A stretch of 64,000 nucleotides of DNA, taken from assembly GCA_002384855.1 (NCBI GenBank), contig DGBP01000039.1, positions 9,779 to 73,778 on the forward strand, in the 5' to 3' direction. This document shows, piece by piece, positions 50,647-59,135 of the stretch (positions within the stretch are counted from its first letter, which is position 1; each line of letters starts with the position of its first letter). Made by a program: the position numbers and the translations under genes. The notes below the pieces were generated by a model. That model saw only the letters and a list, made by a program, of their open reading frames with translations. It searched no databases and was not told where the DNA came from. Origin of the DNA: Nocardioidaceae bacterium UBA4001. GTDB taxonomy: Bacteria; Actinomycetota; Actinomycetes; Propionibacteriales; Nocardioidaceae.

Positions 50647-51437
50647 CCGAGCAGTCCGTGACCTACACCGTCCACGAGGGCGTCGCCACGATCACACTGA
50701 CCCGGCCGGAGGCGATGAACAGCCTCGACGTGGCGACCAAGGTCGCGCTGCTCGCGGCCGTCGAGGCCGCCGCCGGGGACACGGGCGTCCGCTGTGTCGT
50801 GCTCACCGGCTCGGGCCGGGCCTTCTGCGTCGGCCAGGACCTCAAGGAGCACGTCGAGATCCTCGAGAGCGGCTCCTCCGACGAGCTCTTCCGCACCGTG
50901 CCGGAGCACTACAACCCGATCGTCCGGGCCGTGGTGGGCATGGACAAGCCGGTGGTCGCGGCGGTCAACGGCGTCGCCGCGGGCGCCGGGGCATCCCTCG
51001 CCTTCGCCGGCGACTTCCGGGTCGTCGCGGACACCGCGGGGTTCAACCTGGCGTTCACCGGCATAGCACTGTCCTGCGACACCGGGATCTCCTGGACGCT
51101 GCCCCGCATCGTCGGTCGCGCCAAGGCTCTGGAGCTGCTCTACTTCCCCCGCACGATCCCGGCCGCCGAGGCATTCGAGCTGGGTCTGGCCACGTCGGTG
51201 GTGCCTGCTGCCGACCTCGAGCGGGAGGCGACGGACCTTGCGCAGCGTCTCGCCGCAGGGCCGACCCTCGCCTACGGCGCCGTGCGCCGCTCGGTCGAGC
51301 ACTCCGCGGGCCACGACCTCGACAGCTCGCTGGAGTTCGAGGCACAGATGATGGCGCGCACCGGTGCCACCCAGGACCACCGTCGGGCTGTCGCCTCGTT
51401 CGTCGCCAAGGAGAAGCCGGTCTTCGAGGGCCGTTAG
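50643..51437 (+). CDS. Enoyl-CoA hydratase, PaaG-like
   Basis: This 264-residue crotonase has VVLTGSGRAFCVGQDLKEHV (oxyanion hole), AVNGVAAGAGASLAFAGDFR and DTGISWTLPRIVG. The QDLKEH segment and the PaaX partner suggest PaaG, the isomerase of ring-1,2-epoxyphenylacetyl-CoA, but an ordinary fatty-acid hydratase is possible. Its ATG overlaps the paaX stop (ATGA), giving a tight two-gene unit. Its stop overlaps the following opposite-strand gene by 4 nt. Confidence 0.85.
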   Translation: MTEQSVTYTVHEGVATITLTRPEAMNSLDVATKVALLAAVEAAAGDTGVRCVVLTGSGRAFCVGQDLKEHVEILESGSSDELFRTVPEHYNPIVRAVVGMDKPVVAAVNGVAAGAGASLAFAGDFRVVADTAGFNLAFTGIALSCDTGISWTLPRIVGRAKALELLYFPRTIPAAEAFELGLATSVVPAADLEREATDLAQRLAAGPTLAYGAVRRSVEHSAGHDLDSSLEFEAQMMARTGATQDHRRAVASFVAKEKPVFEGR

Positions 51438-51844
51438 GGGATGCTCTCGGTCAGGAAGAGCACCGTGAACACGCCGACGCCCACGAGCAGTCCGACGTGG
51501 GCCAGCACCGACAGCCCAGGCCCCTCGCCCCAGGTGTCCGCCGTCGGTCCGGACGAGTGACGACCCTTCGCCGGCATCCACCGCGCGAGGATGAGCAGTC
51601 CCGCGAGGACCGCGAGCCACCAGAGCACGAGGCTGACCGCCCCGAGCAGGCGTGTCCCGGTGAGCAGGAACGCCACCCAGCCGAGCAGCGCGAGACCGCC
51701 GGCGAACGTATGGGTGTTCAACACGCTCGCGGGGATCGACAACCGACCGGCGGAGCCGCTGTCCCCCGCGAGACGGACCCGGGTCAGCACGACGACGACC
51801 GCCGCGAGCACGGTCAGCACGATGGTGGCGAGTAACGGGTTCAC
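51434..51844 (-). CDS. Small integral membrane protein of unknown function
   Basis: This 136-residue protein has four likely helices: LLATIVLTVLAAVVVVL, FAGGLALLGWVAFLL, AVSLVLWWLAVLAGLLIL and LAHVGLLVGVGVFTVLFL, with a polar loop (GRHSSGPTADTWGEG) before the last. No family is recognised. The GTG start lies right after CTAGAC, possibly a -10 of a leaderless transcript. It overlaps the enoyl-CoA hydratase stop tail to tail. Confidence 0.65.
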   Translation of the reverse strand: MNPLLATIVLTVLAAVVVVLTRVRLAGDSGSAGRLSIPASVLNTHTFAGGLALLGWVAFLLTGTRLLGAVSLVLWWLAVLAGLLILARWMPAKGRHSSGPTADTWGEGPGLSVLAHVGLLVGVGVFTVLFLTESIP

Positions 51845-51912
51845 GTCTAGAGCATGCCCGATTCGTGACCGGGATGTGGCCGGTGGGGCACAACCGGCGC
51901 GGCGCGCCCCGT

Positions 51913-52509
51913 TCAGGTGCGTCCGTGGACCCAGCAGCCCGCCAGGTGGTCGTCGACCATCCCGGTGGCCTGCATGAGGGCGTACGACGTCGTCGGGCCG
52001 ACGAAGCGGAAGCCCCGACGTCTCAGCTCCTTGGCCATCGCCGTGGACTCGGCCGTGGTCGCGGGGACGTCGCCCGGGACGACCGGCCGGGTGCGCGGAC
52101 CCGCAGGCGCGAAGGACCACAGGAGCTCGCCGAGCGGCAGGTCGAGCCCGCGCACTGCACGCGCGTTGCCGATGGTGGCCTCGATCTTGGCGCGGTTGCG
52201 CACGATCGCGGCGTCGGACATCAGCCGGTGCACGTCCGCCTCACCGAACGCCGCGACCTCCTCGACGTCGAAGTCCCGGAAAGCGGCACGGAAGGCCTCC
52301 CGCTTGCGCAGGATCGTGATCCAGGACAGGCCGGACTGGAACGCCTCGAGGGAGAGACGCTCGAACAGCTCCCGGTCACCCTCGACCCGGCACCCCCACT
52401 CGGTGTCGTGGTAGGCGAGGTACTCCGGAGCCGACCCCGCCCAGCCGCACCGCCGACGGCCGTCGGGTCCGGTCAGCAGACCGTCGGCTCCGGTCACGCC
52501 GTCGCTCAC
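51913..52509 (-). CDS. tag: DNA-3-methyladenine glycosylase I (Tag)
   Basis: This 198-residue base-excision enzyme removes 3-methyladenine. Signatures: RCGWAGSAPEYLAYHDTEWG (zinc ligand Cys and Trp/His), FERLSLEAFQSGLSWITILRKREAFRAAF, GFRFVGPTTSYALMQATGMV and the terminal zinc ligands DDHLAGCWVH. The GTG start overlaps the SRPBCC gene stop by 4 nt (GTGA), forming part of a coupled run of four genes with dapE-side neighbours. Confidence 0.93.
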   Translation of the reverse strand: MSDGVTGADGLLTGPDGRRRCGWAGSAPEYLAYHDTEWGCRVEGDRELFERLSLEAFQSGLSWITILRKREAFRAAFRDFDVEEVAAFGEADVHRLMSDAAIVRNRAKIEATIGNARAVRGLDLPLGELLWSFAPAGPRTRPVVPGDVPATTAESTAMAKELRRRGFRFVGPTTSYALMQATGMVDDHLAGCWVHGRT

Positions 52510-53003
52510 CTCCCGGCCTCGCCACGTCGCTCGACCGTGCGGGCCATCCGGCGCAGGACTCGCTCGGCACCCCGGTCGAGGACCGGGCCGAGGAGCCGGC
52601 CGACGAGCCGCCAGACGAGTGCGCCTACGGGCCCCCCGGGGACCTCCAGCCGCTCCCACAGGGTCGCCGTGCAGGCGTCCGGGCCCCGAGCGACGACCCG
52701 GAACTGTGCGTCACCACGCACCACCCGGCCGGTGTGGAGGATGTCGCAGCGTCCTGAGCCGTCCGACTGCTCCTCCCACGCCGTCACCGTGATCGGGTCC
52801 CAGAAGCCGACCGGCCCGATGCCGGTCCAGGCACGGAACCGCCCCCCGACGTGTCTGGCCCGGTCGTCCCCGTGCGGACCGGGCTGCAGCCGCACGTAGG
52901 TCAGGGGGATCCACTCCCGCTGGCGTGGCCAGTCGGTGACGTAGCCGAAGACCTCGTCGGCCGGCGCCTCGACCCGGACTGTGGCGCGCACGAGGAGGCG
53001 CAT
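52506..53003 (-). CDS. SRPBCC family protein (polyketide-cyclase/START-like fold)
   Basis: This 165-residue protein begins MRLLVRATVRVEAPADEVFGYVTDW and ends in a long amphipathic helix (RAERVLRRMARTVERRGEAG), the helix-grip fold that binds a hydrophobic ligand. It has no catalytic motif. It overlaps the tag gene by 4 nt and the DivIVA-like gene by 1 nt, so it is expressed with them. The ligand is unknown. Confidence 0.78.
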   Translation of the reverse strand: MRLLVRATVRVEAPADEVFGYVTDWPRQREWIPLTYVRLQPGPHGDDRARHVGGRFRAWTGIGPVGFWDPITVTAWEEQSDGSGRCDILHTGRVVRGDAQFRVVARGPDACTATLWERLEVPGGPVGALVWRLVGRLLGPVLDRGAERVLRRMARTVERRGEAGR

Positions 53004-53299
53004 CAGCGCTCCCGTCCCGGATCGGCCGGGTCGTCGGTCATCGGCCGGCCGCAGTGGGCGGCCTCGAGCTCCGCGGCGAGCCGGGCGAGCAGGGCGTCGA
53101 CCTCCGACATCCGGTAGCCCCGGAAGGCCGTGGTGAAGCGGACCCGGCGAAGGTCCTCGCCGGCCAGCGGGCCCTCGGCCTGTACCCGCGAGTCGGGCCG
53201 GTCGTCGTACACGTCGGCCATCGCGCCGCCGCCGCCGACCGCGACCACCGCCACGACGCCCATGAGCAGCACGATCAGGATCGCGAAGAACCAGGTCAC
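53003..53299 (-). CDS. DivIVA-domain protein with N-terminal membrane helix
   Basis: This 98-residue protein has a membrane helix VTWFFAILIVLLMGVVAVVAVGG and a short motif RFTTAFRGYRMSEVDALLARL typical of DivIVA-domain proteins (FxxxxRGYxxxEVDxFL). It may bind curved membrane or polar growth sites. The GTG follows GGAGGAGG, and the start overlaps the LOG-family gene by 4 nt. No long coiled coil is present, unlike Wag31. Confidence 0.8.
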   Translation of the reverse strand: MTWFFAILIVLLMGVVAVVAVGGGGAMADVYDDRPDSRVQAEGPLAGEDLRRVRFTTAFRGYRMSEVDALLARLAAELEAAHCGRPMTDDPADPGRER

Positions 53300-54108
53300 C
53301 GCCGTTCCTCCTCCCAGCTGACCGGGTTCTGGAACTCGTCGTCCTCGGGCGCTCCGCGACGGTGCCGGGCCCTCGCCGTGGCGACGATGTCCACCGCCTC
53401 GTCGACGTCGTCGGTGACGTGGAACATCTCCAGGTCCGGGGCGGACACCTTGCCGTCCCGCAGCACCGTGTGACGGATCCAGTCGACGAGGCCGGACCAG
53501 TAGTCGGTGCCCATCAAGATGATCGGGAACGAGGTGACCTTCTGGGTCTGCACGAGCGTCAGCGCCTCGAAGAGCTCGTCGAAGGTGCCGAAGCCGCCGG
53601 GCAGGACGACGAAGCCCTGGGCGTACTTCACGAACATCGTCTTGCGGGCGAAGAAGTAGCGGAAGTTGATGCCGACGTCGACGTAGGAGTTGAGGCCGGC
53701 CTCGAACGGCAGCTCGATGCCGAGGCCGACCGAGGTGCCACCGTTCTCGCAGGCGCCCTTGTTGGCGGCCTCCATGATCCCCGGGCCGCCGCCGGTGATG
53801 ACCGCGAAGCCGGCGTCGCTCAGCGCGCGGCCGAGGTCCTCGGCGAGGGCGTACATCGGGTCGTCGGCGGGGGTCCTCGCCGACCCGAACACCGACACCG
53901 CGGGCCCGAGCTCGGCCAGCGAGCCGAAGCCCTCGACGAACTCGGCCTGGATCCTGAGCACACGCCACGGGTCGGTGTGCACCCAGTCGCTGGGTCCGCG
54001 GGAGTCCAGGAGGTGCTGGTCCGTGGTGCTGCGCTCGAACGCCTGCCTGCGCAGCACCGTGCGCCCGCGTCTCTTGACCGGCCCCGCCGGGATCTGGTCC
54101 TCGCTCAT
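53296..54108 (-). CDS. TIGR00730 (LOG) family Rossmann-fold protein
   Basis: This 270-residue protein has VSVFGSARTPADDPMYALAE near 70, GGGPGIMEAANKGACENGGT and the hallmark PGGFGTFDELFEALTLVQT. LOG-family proteins cleave ribose from cytokinin-type monophosphates in plants and actinobacteria; the N-terminal 60 residues here are an extension. Position beside dapE matches Rv1205 in memory. It is the first of a coupled set running to tag. Confidence 0.88.
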   Translation of the reverse strand: MSEDQIPAGPVKRRGRTVLRRQAFERSTTDQHLLDSRGPSDWVHTDPWRVLRIQAEFVEGFGSLAELGPAVSVFGSARTPADDPMYALAEDLGRALSDAGFAVITGGGPGIMEAANKGACENGGTSVGLGIELPFEAGLNSYVDVGINFRYFFARKTMFVKYAQGFVVLPGGFGTFDELFEALTLVQTQKVTSFPIILMGTDYWSGLVDWIRHTVLRDGKVSAPDLEMFHVTDDVDEAVDIVATARARHRRGAPEDDEFQNPVSWEEERR

Positions 54109-54223
54109 GCCGCCGAGGCTATCCGGCCGCGCGAACCCCGTGCGTGACCTGGTCGCGCAGCGGTGCCGGGGGTCGCGAGCCGGCTACCGCCGGACCGCGA
54201 GAGCGCCTGAGCGACCACGCGGT

Positions 54224-55288
54224 TCAGGCAGGGGCCAGCCAGGCGCGCAGCTGCTCCTCCACCCGGTGCAGCTGCTCGACCGCGACGAACTCCTCCTGCT
54301 TGTGTGCCAGATGAGGGTCGCCGGGGCCGAAGTTGACCGCAGGGACCCCCAGCTCGCTGAACCGCGCCACGTCGGTCCACCCGAACTTCGGGTTGGCGAC
54401 CCCGCCGACCGCCTCGACGAAGGCGGCGGCAGCCGGCACCGACAGCCCGGGCATCGCGGCGGGCGCCGAGTCGCTGACCTGGAGGTCGAAGCCGTCGAAG
54501 ACCTCCCGGACGTGCGCGAGGGCCTCCGCCTCGGAGCGGTCCGGGGCGAAGCGGAAGTTCACCGAGACGGTGCAGCGGTCCGGGACGACGTTGCCGGCGA
54601 CCCCGCCGGTGACGAAGACGGCATTGAGGCCCTCGTGGTACTCCAGCCCGTCGATGACCGGCCGCCGCGGCTCGTAGGCGTTCAGGCGGGCCAGGACCTC
54701 GACCGCGCCGTGGATTGCGTTCACCCCCCGCCAGGAGCGCGCCGAGTGGGCGCGCTCGCCGTGGGTGGTCACGTCGACGCGCAGCGTGCCCTGGCAGCCG
54801 GCCTCCACCACCGCGTCGGAGGGCTCCATGAGGATCGCGAAGTCGGCCTGCAGCAGCTCGGAGTGGGAGTCGCCGAGCAGCTTGAGCCCGTTGCGCTCGG
54901 CCTCGACCTCCTCGCAGTCGTAGAACAGGAACGTGAGGTCGCGGTTGGTCTCCGGCATGGTCGCGGCGATCCGCAGGGCCACCGCGACGCCACCCTTCAT
55001 GTCGCAGGCACCGAGGCCGTGGACGAGCCCGCCGTCTCGGCGGGCCGGGAGGTTGTCGTTGACGGGCACGGTGTCGAGGTGGCCGGCGACGACCACCCGC
55101 TCGCCACGACCCTGGTCGGTCCGGGCCACCAGGGTGTTGCCGAAGCGGCTCACGGTGAGGTGCGGCAGTGCGCGGAGCCCCGCCTCCACCGCGTCGGCGA
55201 TGGCGCGCTCGTTGCCGCTGACGGACTCGATGTCGATCAGCTTCTCGGTGAGGGTGACGACGTCGGCGTGCAGGTCCAGGGAGGTCAT
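54224..55288 (-). CDS. dapE: Succinyl-diaminopimelate desuccinylase
   Basis: This 354-residue M20 metalloenzyme releases succinate from N-succinyl-LL-DAP in lysine and peptidoglycan-precursor synthesis. It has VVVAGHLDTVPVND (first zinc His/Asp), HGLGACDMKGGVAVALRIA (bridging Asp), DCEEVEAERNG (catalytic and metal Glu) and a late HKQEEF region with the last His ligand. The ATG with AGGA upstream gives exactly the length of mycobacterial DapE. Divergent from dapD. Confidence 0.92.
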   Translation of the reverse strand: MTSLDLHADVVTLTEKLIDIESVSGNERAIADAVEAGLRALPHLTVSRFGNTLVARTDQGRGERVVVAGHLDTVPVNDNLPARRDGGLVHGLGACDMKGGVAVALRIAATMPETNRDLTFLFYDCEEVEAERNGLKLLGDSHSELLQADFAILMEPSDAVVEAGCQGTLRVDVTTHGERAHSARSWRGVNAIHGAVEVLARLNAYEPRRPVIDGLEYHEGLNAVFVTGGVAGNVVPDRCTVSVNFRFAPDRSEAEALAHVREVFDGFDLQVSDSAPAAMPGLSVPAAAAFVEAVGGVANPKFGWTDVARFSELGVPAVNFGPGDPHLAHKQEEFVAVEQLHRVEEQLRAWLAPA

Positions 55289-55466
55289 GGCGCCCATCCT
55301 GGCAGGAGGTGCGGACAGGTCCACCGCTGCCCGGAACCGGCTGAGCCGCGGGCTCTCGGCCGTGTCCCTGCACGACACCTTCCCCCGTGCGACCGTGCTC
55401 ACGGCCGTCGCCTCCGCGTCGGGGGCCGATCGGTCCGTCTTGCTCCGTTTCGGTAGCGTGGCACAC

Positions 55467-56489
55467 GTGACCGACACCGACCAGCAGCAGTCAGCCGCCT
55501 CCCCCGAGACCTCCGCCCACACCTCGTCCGTGACCTCTCCGGGGAGTGCCTGGGGCTTCGGGCTGGCCACGTTCGCCGGTGTCGAGGGCGAGGGTGGCGT
55601 GCTCGACACGTGGTACCCCTTCCCTCGGCTCGGCGACGCGCCCGAGCACGTCGAGCCCCCCGACGAGCTCGTCGCCCTGGAGGGTGTCGACGAGCTGCGC
55701 GGCGTCCGTCGCGTCGTCGTACGCACCGTCGTCGAGGACCTGCAGGCCGCACCGGCCGACCCCCACGACGCGTGGCTGCGCCTGCACCTGCTCAGCAGCC
55801 GCCTGGTCGCACCCCGCAGCATCTCGATGGACGGCATCTTCGGCCGGCTGACCAACGTCGTGTGGACCAGCGAGGGCCCCTGCGCGGTCGAGGACTTCGA
55901 GCAGACCCGCCTGCGGCTCAGGGCGGCGGGCCGTCAGGTCGCGGTGTACGGCGTCGACAAGTTCCCCCGGATGACCGACTACGTCCTGCCCTCGGGTGTC
56001 CGCATCGCCGACGCCGACCGGGTCCGTCTCGGCGCGCACCTCGCGACGGGCACGACCGTCATGCACGAGGGCTTCGTGAACTTCAACGCCGGCACGCTCG
56101 GCGCCTCCATGGTCGAGGGCCGCGTCAGCGCCGGGGTCGTCGTCGGGGACGGCTCCGACATCGGCGGCGGCGCCTCGATCATGGGCACGCTGTCCGGTGG
56201 CGGCAAGGAGGTCATCTCGGTCGGTGAGCGCTGCCTGATCGGCGCCAACGCGGGCATCGGCATCTCCCTCGGCGACGACTGCGTGGTCGAGGCCGGCTGC
56301 TACGTCACCGCGGGCACGAAGGTCACGGTGTCCGACATGGACAACAAGCCGAAGGTCATCAAGGCGGCCCAGCTCTCCGGCGGCAGCAACATCCTGTTCC
56401 GCCGCAACTCCGTCACCGGCGCCATCGAGGCGGTCCCGTGGCACGCGGGCGGCATCGAGCTGAACGCCGACCTGCATGCCAACGACTGA
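55467..56489 (+). CDS. dapD: 2,3,4,5-tetrahydropyridine-2,6-dicarboxylate N-succinyltransferase
   Basis: This 340-residue acyltransferase adds succinyl from succinyl-CoA to tetrahydrodipicolinate. The left-handed beta-helix region (VRLGAHLATGTTVMHEGFVN, GTLGASMVEGRVSAGVVVGD, GERCLIGANAGIGISLGDDC) is typical of actinobacterial DapD, which is longer than the proteobacterial form. The GTG start reads VTDTDQQQSAASP, with TAGCGT 7 nt upstream as a likely -10. The 3' end overlaps the wall-hydrolase gene by 14 nt. Confidence 0.92.
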   Translation: MTDTDQQQSAASPETSAHTSSVTSPGSAWGFGLATFAGVEGEGGVLDTWYPFPRLGDAPEHVEPPDELVALEGVDELRGVRRVVVRTVVEDLQAAPADPHDAWLRLHLLSSRLVAPRSISMDGIFGRLTNVVWTSEGPCAVEDFEQTRLRLRAAGRQVAVYGVDKFPRMTDYVLPSGVRIADADRVRLGAHLATGTTVMHEGFVNFNAGTLGASMVEGRVSAGVVVGDGSDIGGGASIMGTLSGGGKEVISVGERCLIGANAGIGISLGDDCVVEAGCYVTAGTKVTVSDMDNKPKVIKAAQLSGGSNILFRRNSVTGAIEAVPWHAGGIELNADLHAND

Positions 56490-57501
56490 CCCCAGCTCCA
56501 CGAGTCGGCGCTCACCCCGTCGACGTACCGAGGCCGGCGGGGCCGCGCGCCCGCTCCTCGTCGGCCTCCTGGTCCTCGCCGTCGTCGGGGTCGCGGGGTT
56601 CATGGTGCTTCGCGGCGTCGGCCCCTTCCCGGACCCCGACGGCTGCAGTGTCGAGGTGGGCGACGCCGTCGTCGAGCTGACCACGGAGCAGGCCGAGAAC
56701 GCCGCGATCATCGCCGCGGTGGGGGTACGACGCGGTCTGCCCGCGCGAGCCGTCTCGATCGCCCTGGCCACGGCCTACCAGGAGAGCAAGATCCGCAACC
56801 TCGGCCACGGGGACCGCGACTCCCTCGGGCTCTTCCAGCAGCGGCCGTCGATGGACTGGGGCACGCCCAAGCAGCTGCAGAACCCCTACTACGCCACCAA
56901 CGCCTTCTTCGACGCGCTGGTGAAGGTCGAGGGCTACGAGGAGATGCGCATCACCGAGGCCGCCCAGGAGGTGCAGCGCTCGGGCTTCCCGGAGGCCTAC
57001 GAGGACCACGCCGCCGACGCCCGGGCCCTGGCCTCGGCCCTCACCGGCTACTCCACGGGCGGCCGATTCACCTGCGTGGTGAGCGCCGACGGCGACCTGA
57101 GGAAGCAGCGACCCAAGGCCAACGGCCTCACCCCTCGTGCGGACCGGATCCGCCGCGACCTCGAGAAGTCGTTCGGCGACCTGGCCCTCGGCGGGTTCGA
57201 CCCCGAGGGCGTGGCCGGGGGCCACCAGGAGGGCTCCACGCACTACAGCGGCCGGGCCGTCGACGTGTTCGTCCGGCCGATCAACGAGGCGAGCAACCGC
57301 AAGGGGTGGGCGATCGCGCAGTACCTCGTCGCCCACGCGGACCGGCTCGACGTGCAGTACGTCATCTTCGACGGCCGGATCTGGTCCGCCCGCCGGTCGT
57401 TCCAGGGCTGGCGCCGCTACTCACCGGGCGACCGCCCGGGCGACCGTGCGGTCCTCGAGCACCGCGACCACGTCCACGTCGACGTGCCCGAGGGCGGCTG
57501 A
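56476..57501 (+). CDS. Membrane-anchored protein with lysozyme-like and D,D-peptidase-like domains
   Basis: This 341-residue protein has a helix (about 26-46), then a transglycosylase/lysozyme-like segment with E103 in ATAYQESKIRNLG and GLFQQRPSMDWG, a linker rich in charged residues, and a C-terminal peptidase-like segment with H256 and D263 in STHYSGRAVDVFV and H332/H334 in HRDHVHVDV, the metal-ligand pattern of M15-like carboxypeptidases. It is often misannotated as a transporter. It overlaps dapD, tying synthesis of wall precursor with wall cleavage. Activity is inferred. Confidence 0.7.
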   Translation: MPTTDPSSTSRRSPRRRTEAGGAARPLLVGLLVLAVVGVAGFMVLRGVGPFPDPDGCSVEVGDAVVELTTEQAENAAIIAAVGVRRGLPARAVSIALATAYQESKIRNLGHGDRDSLGLFQQRPSMDWGTPKQLQNPYYATNAFFDALVKVEGYEEMRITEAAQEVQRSGFPEAYEDHAADARALASALTGYSTGGRFTCVVSADGDLRKQRPKANGLTPRADRIRRDLEKSFGDLALGGFDPEGVAGGHQEGSTHYSGRAVDVFVRPINEASNRKGWAIAQYLVAHADRLDVQYVIFDGRIWSARRSFQGWRRYSPGDRPGDRAVLEHRDHVHVDVPEGG

Positions 57502-57537
57502 CACCCGTTCGGGGGACAAGCACCTCCCGCCGGGCGC

Positions 57538-58683
57538 TCAGCCGCCCAAGCGGCGTACCGCCTCGTCCACGCGCTCGTCGGTCGCCGTGAACGCGACCCG
57601 GACGTGCTCGGCGCCGGCGGGGCCGTAGAACTCGCCGGGCGCGACGAGGATGCCGAGGTCGGCGAGGGCGCCGACGGTGTCCCAGCAGCCCTCGCCACGG
57701 GTCGCCCAGAGGTAGAGCGCCCCCTGCGACTCGTCGATGCGGAAGCCCGCGGCCCGGAGCGCGGTCCTGAGCCGTCCCCGGCGCAGGGCGTAGCGGGCGT
57801 GCTGCTCCTCGACGTGCATGTCGTCGTCGAGAGCGGCCTTCATCGCGACCTGCTGGGGGCCGGGCAGCTGGAGGCCGAGGTTCTTGCGGACTGCGAGCAG
57901 CTCGCCGACGACCCCGGGGTCACCGGCGACGAACGCGCAGCGGTAGCCGGCGAGGTTGGACCGCTTCGACAGCGAGTGCACCGCGAGGATGCCGGTGTGG
58001 TCGCCGTCGCAGACGTCGGGGTGGAGGACGCTCAGCGGCCGCTCCTCCCACGCCGACTCGATGTAGCACTCGTCGGAGACCAGCAGGACCCCGCGCTCGC
58101 GCGCCCAGGCCACCACCTTGCGCAGGTGGTCAACCGGGAGGATCTTGCCGGTCGGGTTCGACGGGGAGTTGATCCACAGCATGGAGACCCGCTGAGGGCC
58201 GAGCGCGGTCAGGGAGTCGGCGGCGACCGAGCGAGCGCCGGCGAGCCGGGCACCCACCTCGTAGGTCGGGTAGGCGAGCCTCGGGTACACCACGAGGTCG
58301 CGCTCGCCGAGCCCGAGATGGGTGGGCATCGACGCGATCAGCTCCTTGGAGCCGATCACCGGCAGCACCGCGTCGAGGCCGAGGCCGGTCACGCCGTGGC
58401 GGCGCTCCAGCCAGTCGATGCATGCCTGCCTCGTCGCGGGAAGGCCCACAGTCGTCGGGTAGCCCGGCGAGTCCGCGGCGTCACGCAGCGCCTGCTGCAC
58501 GACCGCTGGCGTGGGGTCGACCGGCGTCCCCACCGACAGGTCGACGATCCCGTCCGGGTGGGCGCGGGCGCGCTCGGCGAACGGCACCAGGTGGTCCCAC
58601 GGGAAGTCCGGGAGCCGGCCCGAGACAGCACGTGCCGCCCACCATGGTGCGGTGGGCGGCACGCCGAGCGACGGGTCGGTCAC
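57538..58683 (-). CDS. dapC: Succinyldiaminopimelate transaminase (DapC)
   Basis: This 381-residue fold-type I PLP enzyme has NSPSNPTGKILPVD, VSDECYIESAWEE and SLSKRSNLAGYRCAFVAGD with the Schiff-base lysine. It converts N-succinyl-L-2-amino-6-ketopimelate to N-succinyl-LL-DAP using glutamate. The GTG start overlaps the ferredoxin stop by 4 nt, the conserved fdxC-dapC pair. The wall-hydrolase gene is convergent. Confidence 0.92.
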   Translation of the reverse strand: MTDPSLGVPPTAPWWAARAVSGRLPDFPWDHLVPFAERARAHPDGIVDLSVGTPVDPTPAVVQQALRDAADSPGYPTTVGLPATRQACIDWLERRHGVTGLGLDAVLPVIGSKELIASMPTHLGLGERDLVVYPRLAYPTYEVGARLAGARSVAADSLTALGPQRVSMLWINSPSNPTGKILPVDHLRKVVAWARERGVLLVSDECYIESAWEERPLSVLHPDVCDGDHTGILAVHSLSKRSNLAGYRCAFVAGDPGVVGELLAVRKNLGLQLPGPQQVAMKAALDDDMHVEEQHARYALRRGRLRTALRAAGFRIDESQGALYLWATRGEGCWDTVGALADLGILVAPGEFYGPAGAEHVRVAFTATDERVDEAVRRLGG

Positions 58684-59003
58684 TCTTGGTTCTGCGGCGG
58701 GAGGACGGAGATGATCGGGTGGTCCTTGTCGATCACGCCGAGCTTCGCGGCGCCGCCGGGGGAACCGAGGTCGTCGAAGAAGTGGACGTTGGCGTCGTAG
58801 TACTCCTTCCACTGCTCCGGCGTGTCGTCCTCGTAGAAGATGGCCTCGACCGGGCAGACCGGTTCGCACGCACCGCAGTCCACGCACTCATCCGGGTGGA
58901 TGTAGAGCATGCGCTGGCCTTCGTAGATGCAGTCGACGGGGCACTCGTCGACGCAGGCCCTGTCCTTGACGTCCACGCAGGGCTGCGCGATGACGTACGT
59001 CAC
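58680..59003 (-). CDS. fdxA: 7Fe ferredoxin (FdxA/FdxC)
   Basis: This 107-residue electron carrier starts VTYVIAQPCVDVKDRACVDE with C9, C17 and C21, plus C25 (DCIYEG), and CVDCGACEPVCPVEAI for the second cluster, giving one 3Fe-4S and one 4Fe-4S site. The GTG follows GGAGGAACC. It is coupled to dapC by a 4-nt overlap; the link to DAP synthesis is genomic rather than chemical. Confidence 0.93.
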   Translation of the reverse strand: MTYVIAQPCVDVKDRACVDECPVDCIYEGQRMLYIHPDECVDCGACEPVCPVEAIFYEDDTPEQWKEYYDANVHFFDDLGSPGGAAKLGVIDKDHPIISVLPPQNQE

Positions 59004-59135
59004 CTTGGTTCCTCCTCGGATGGCTTCTGTTCGGGCGGGCCTCCGGCTGCCACGGCCGGGCGGCTCCACGCAGGAGACAGCCTAGTATCTCGCTGACGCC
59101 GGAACAGTCCGCACCCTGCCCTCGAAGGATCTCGA

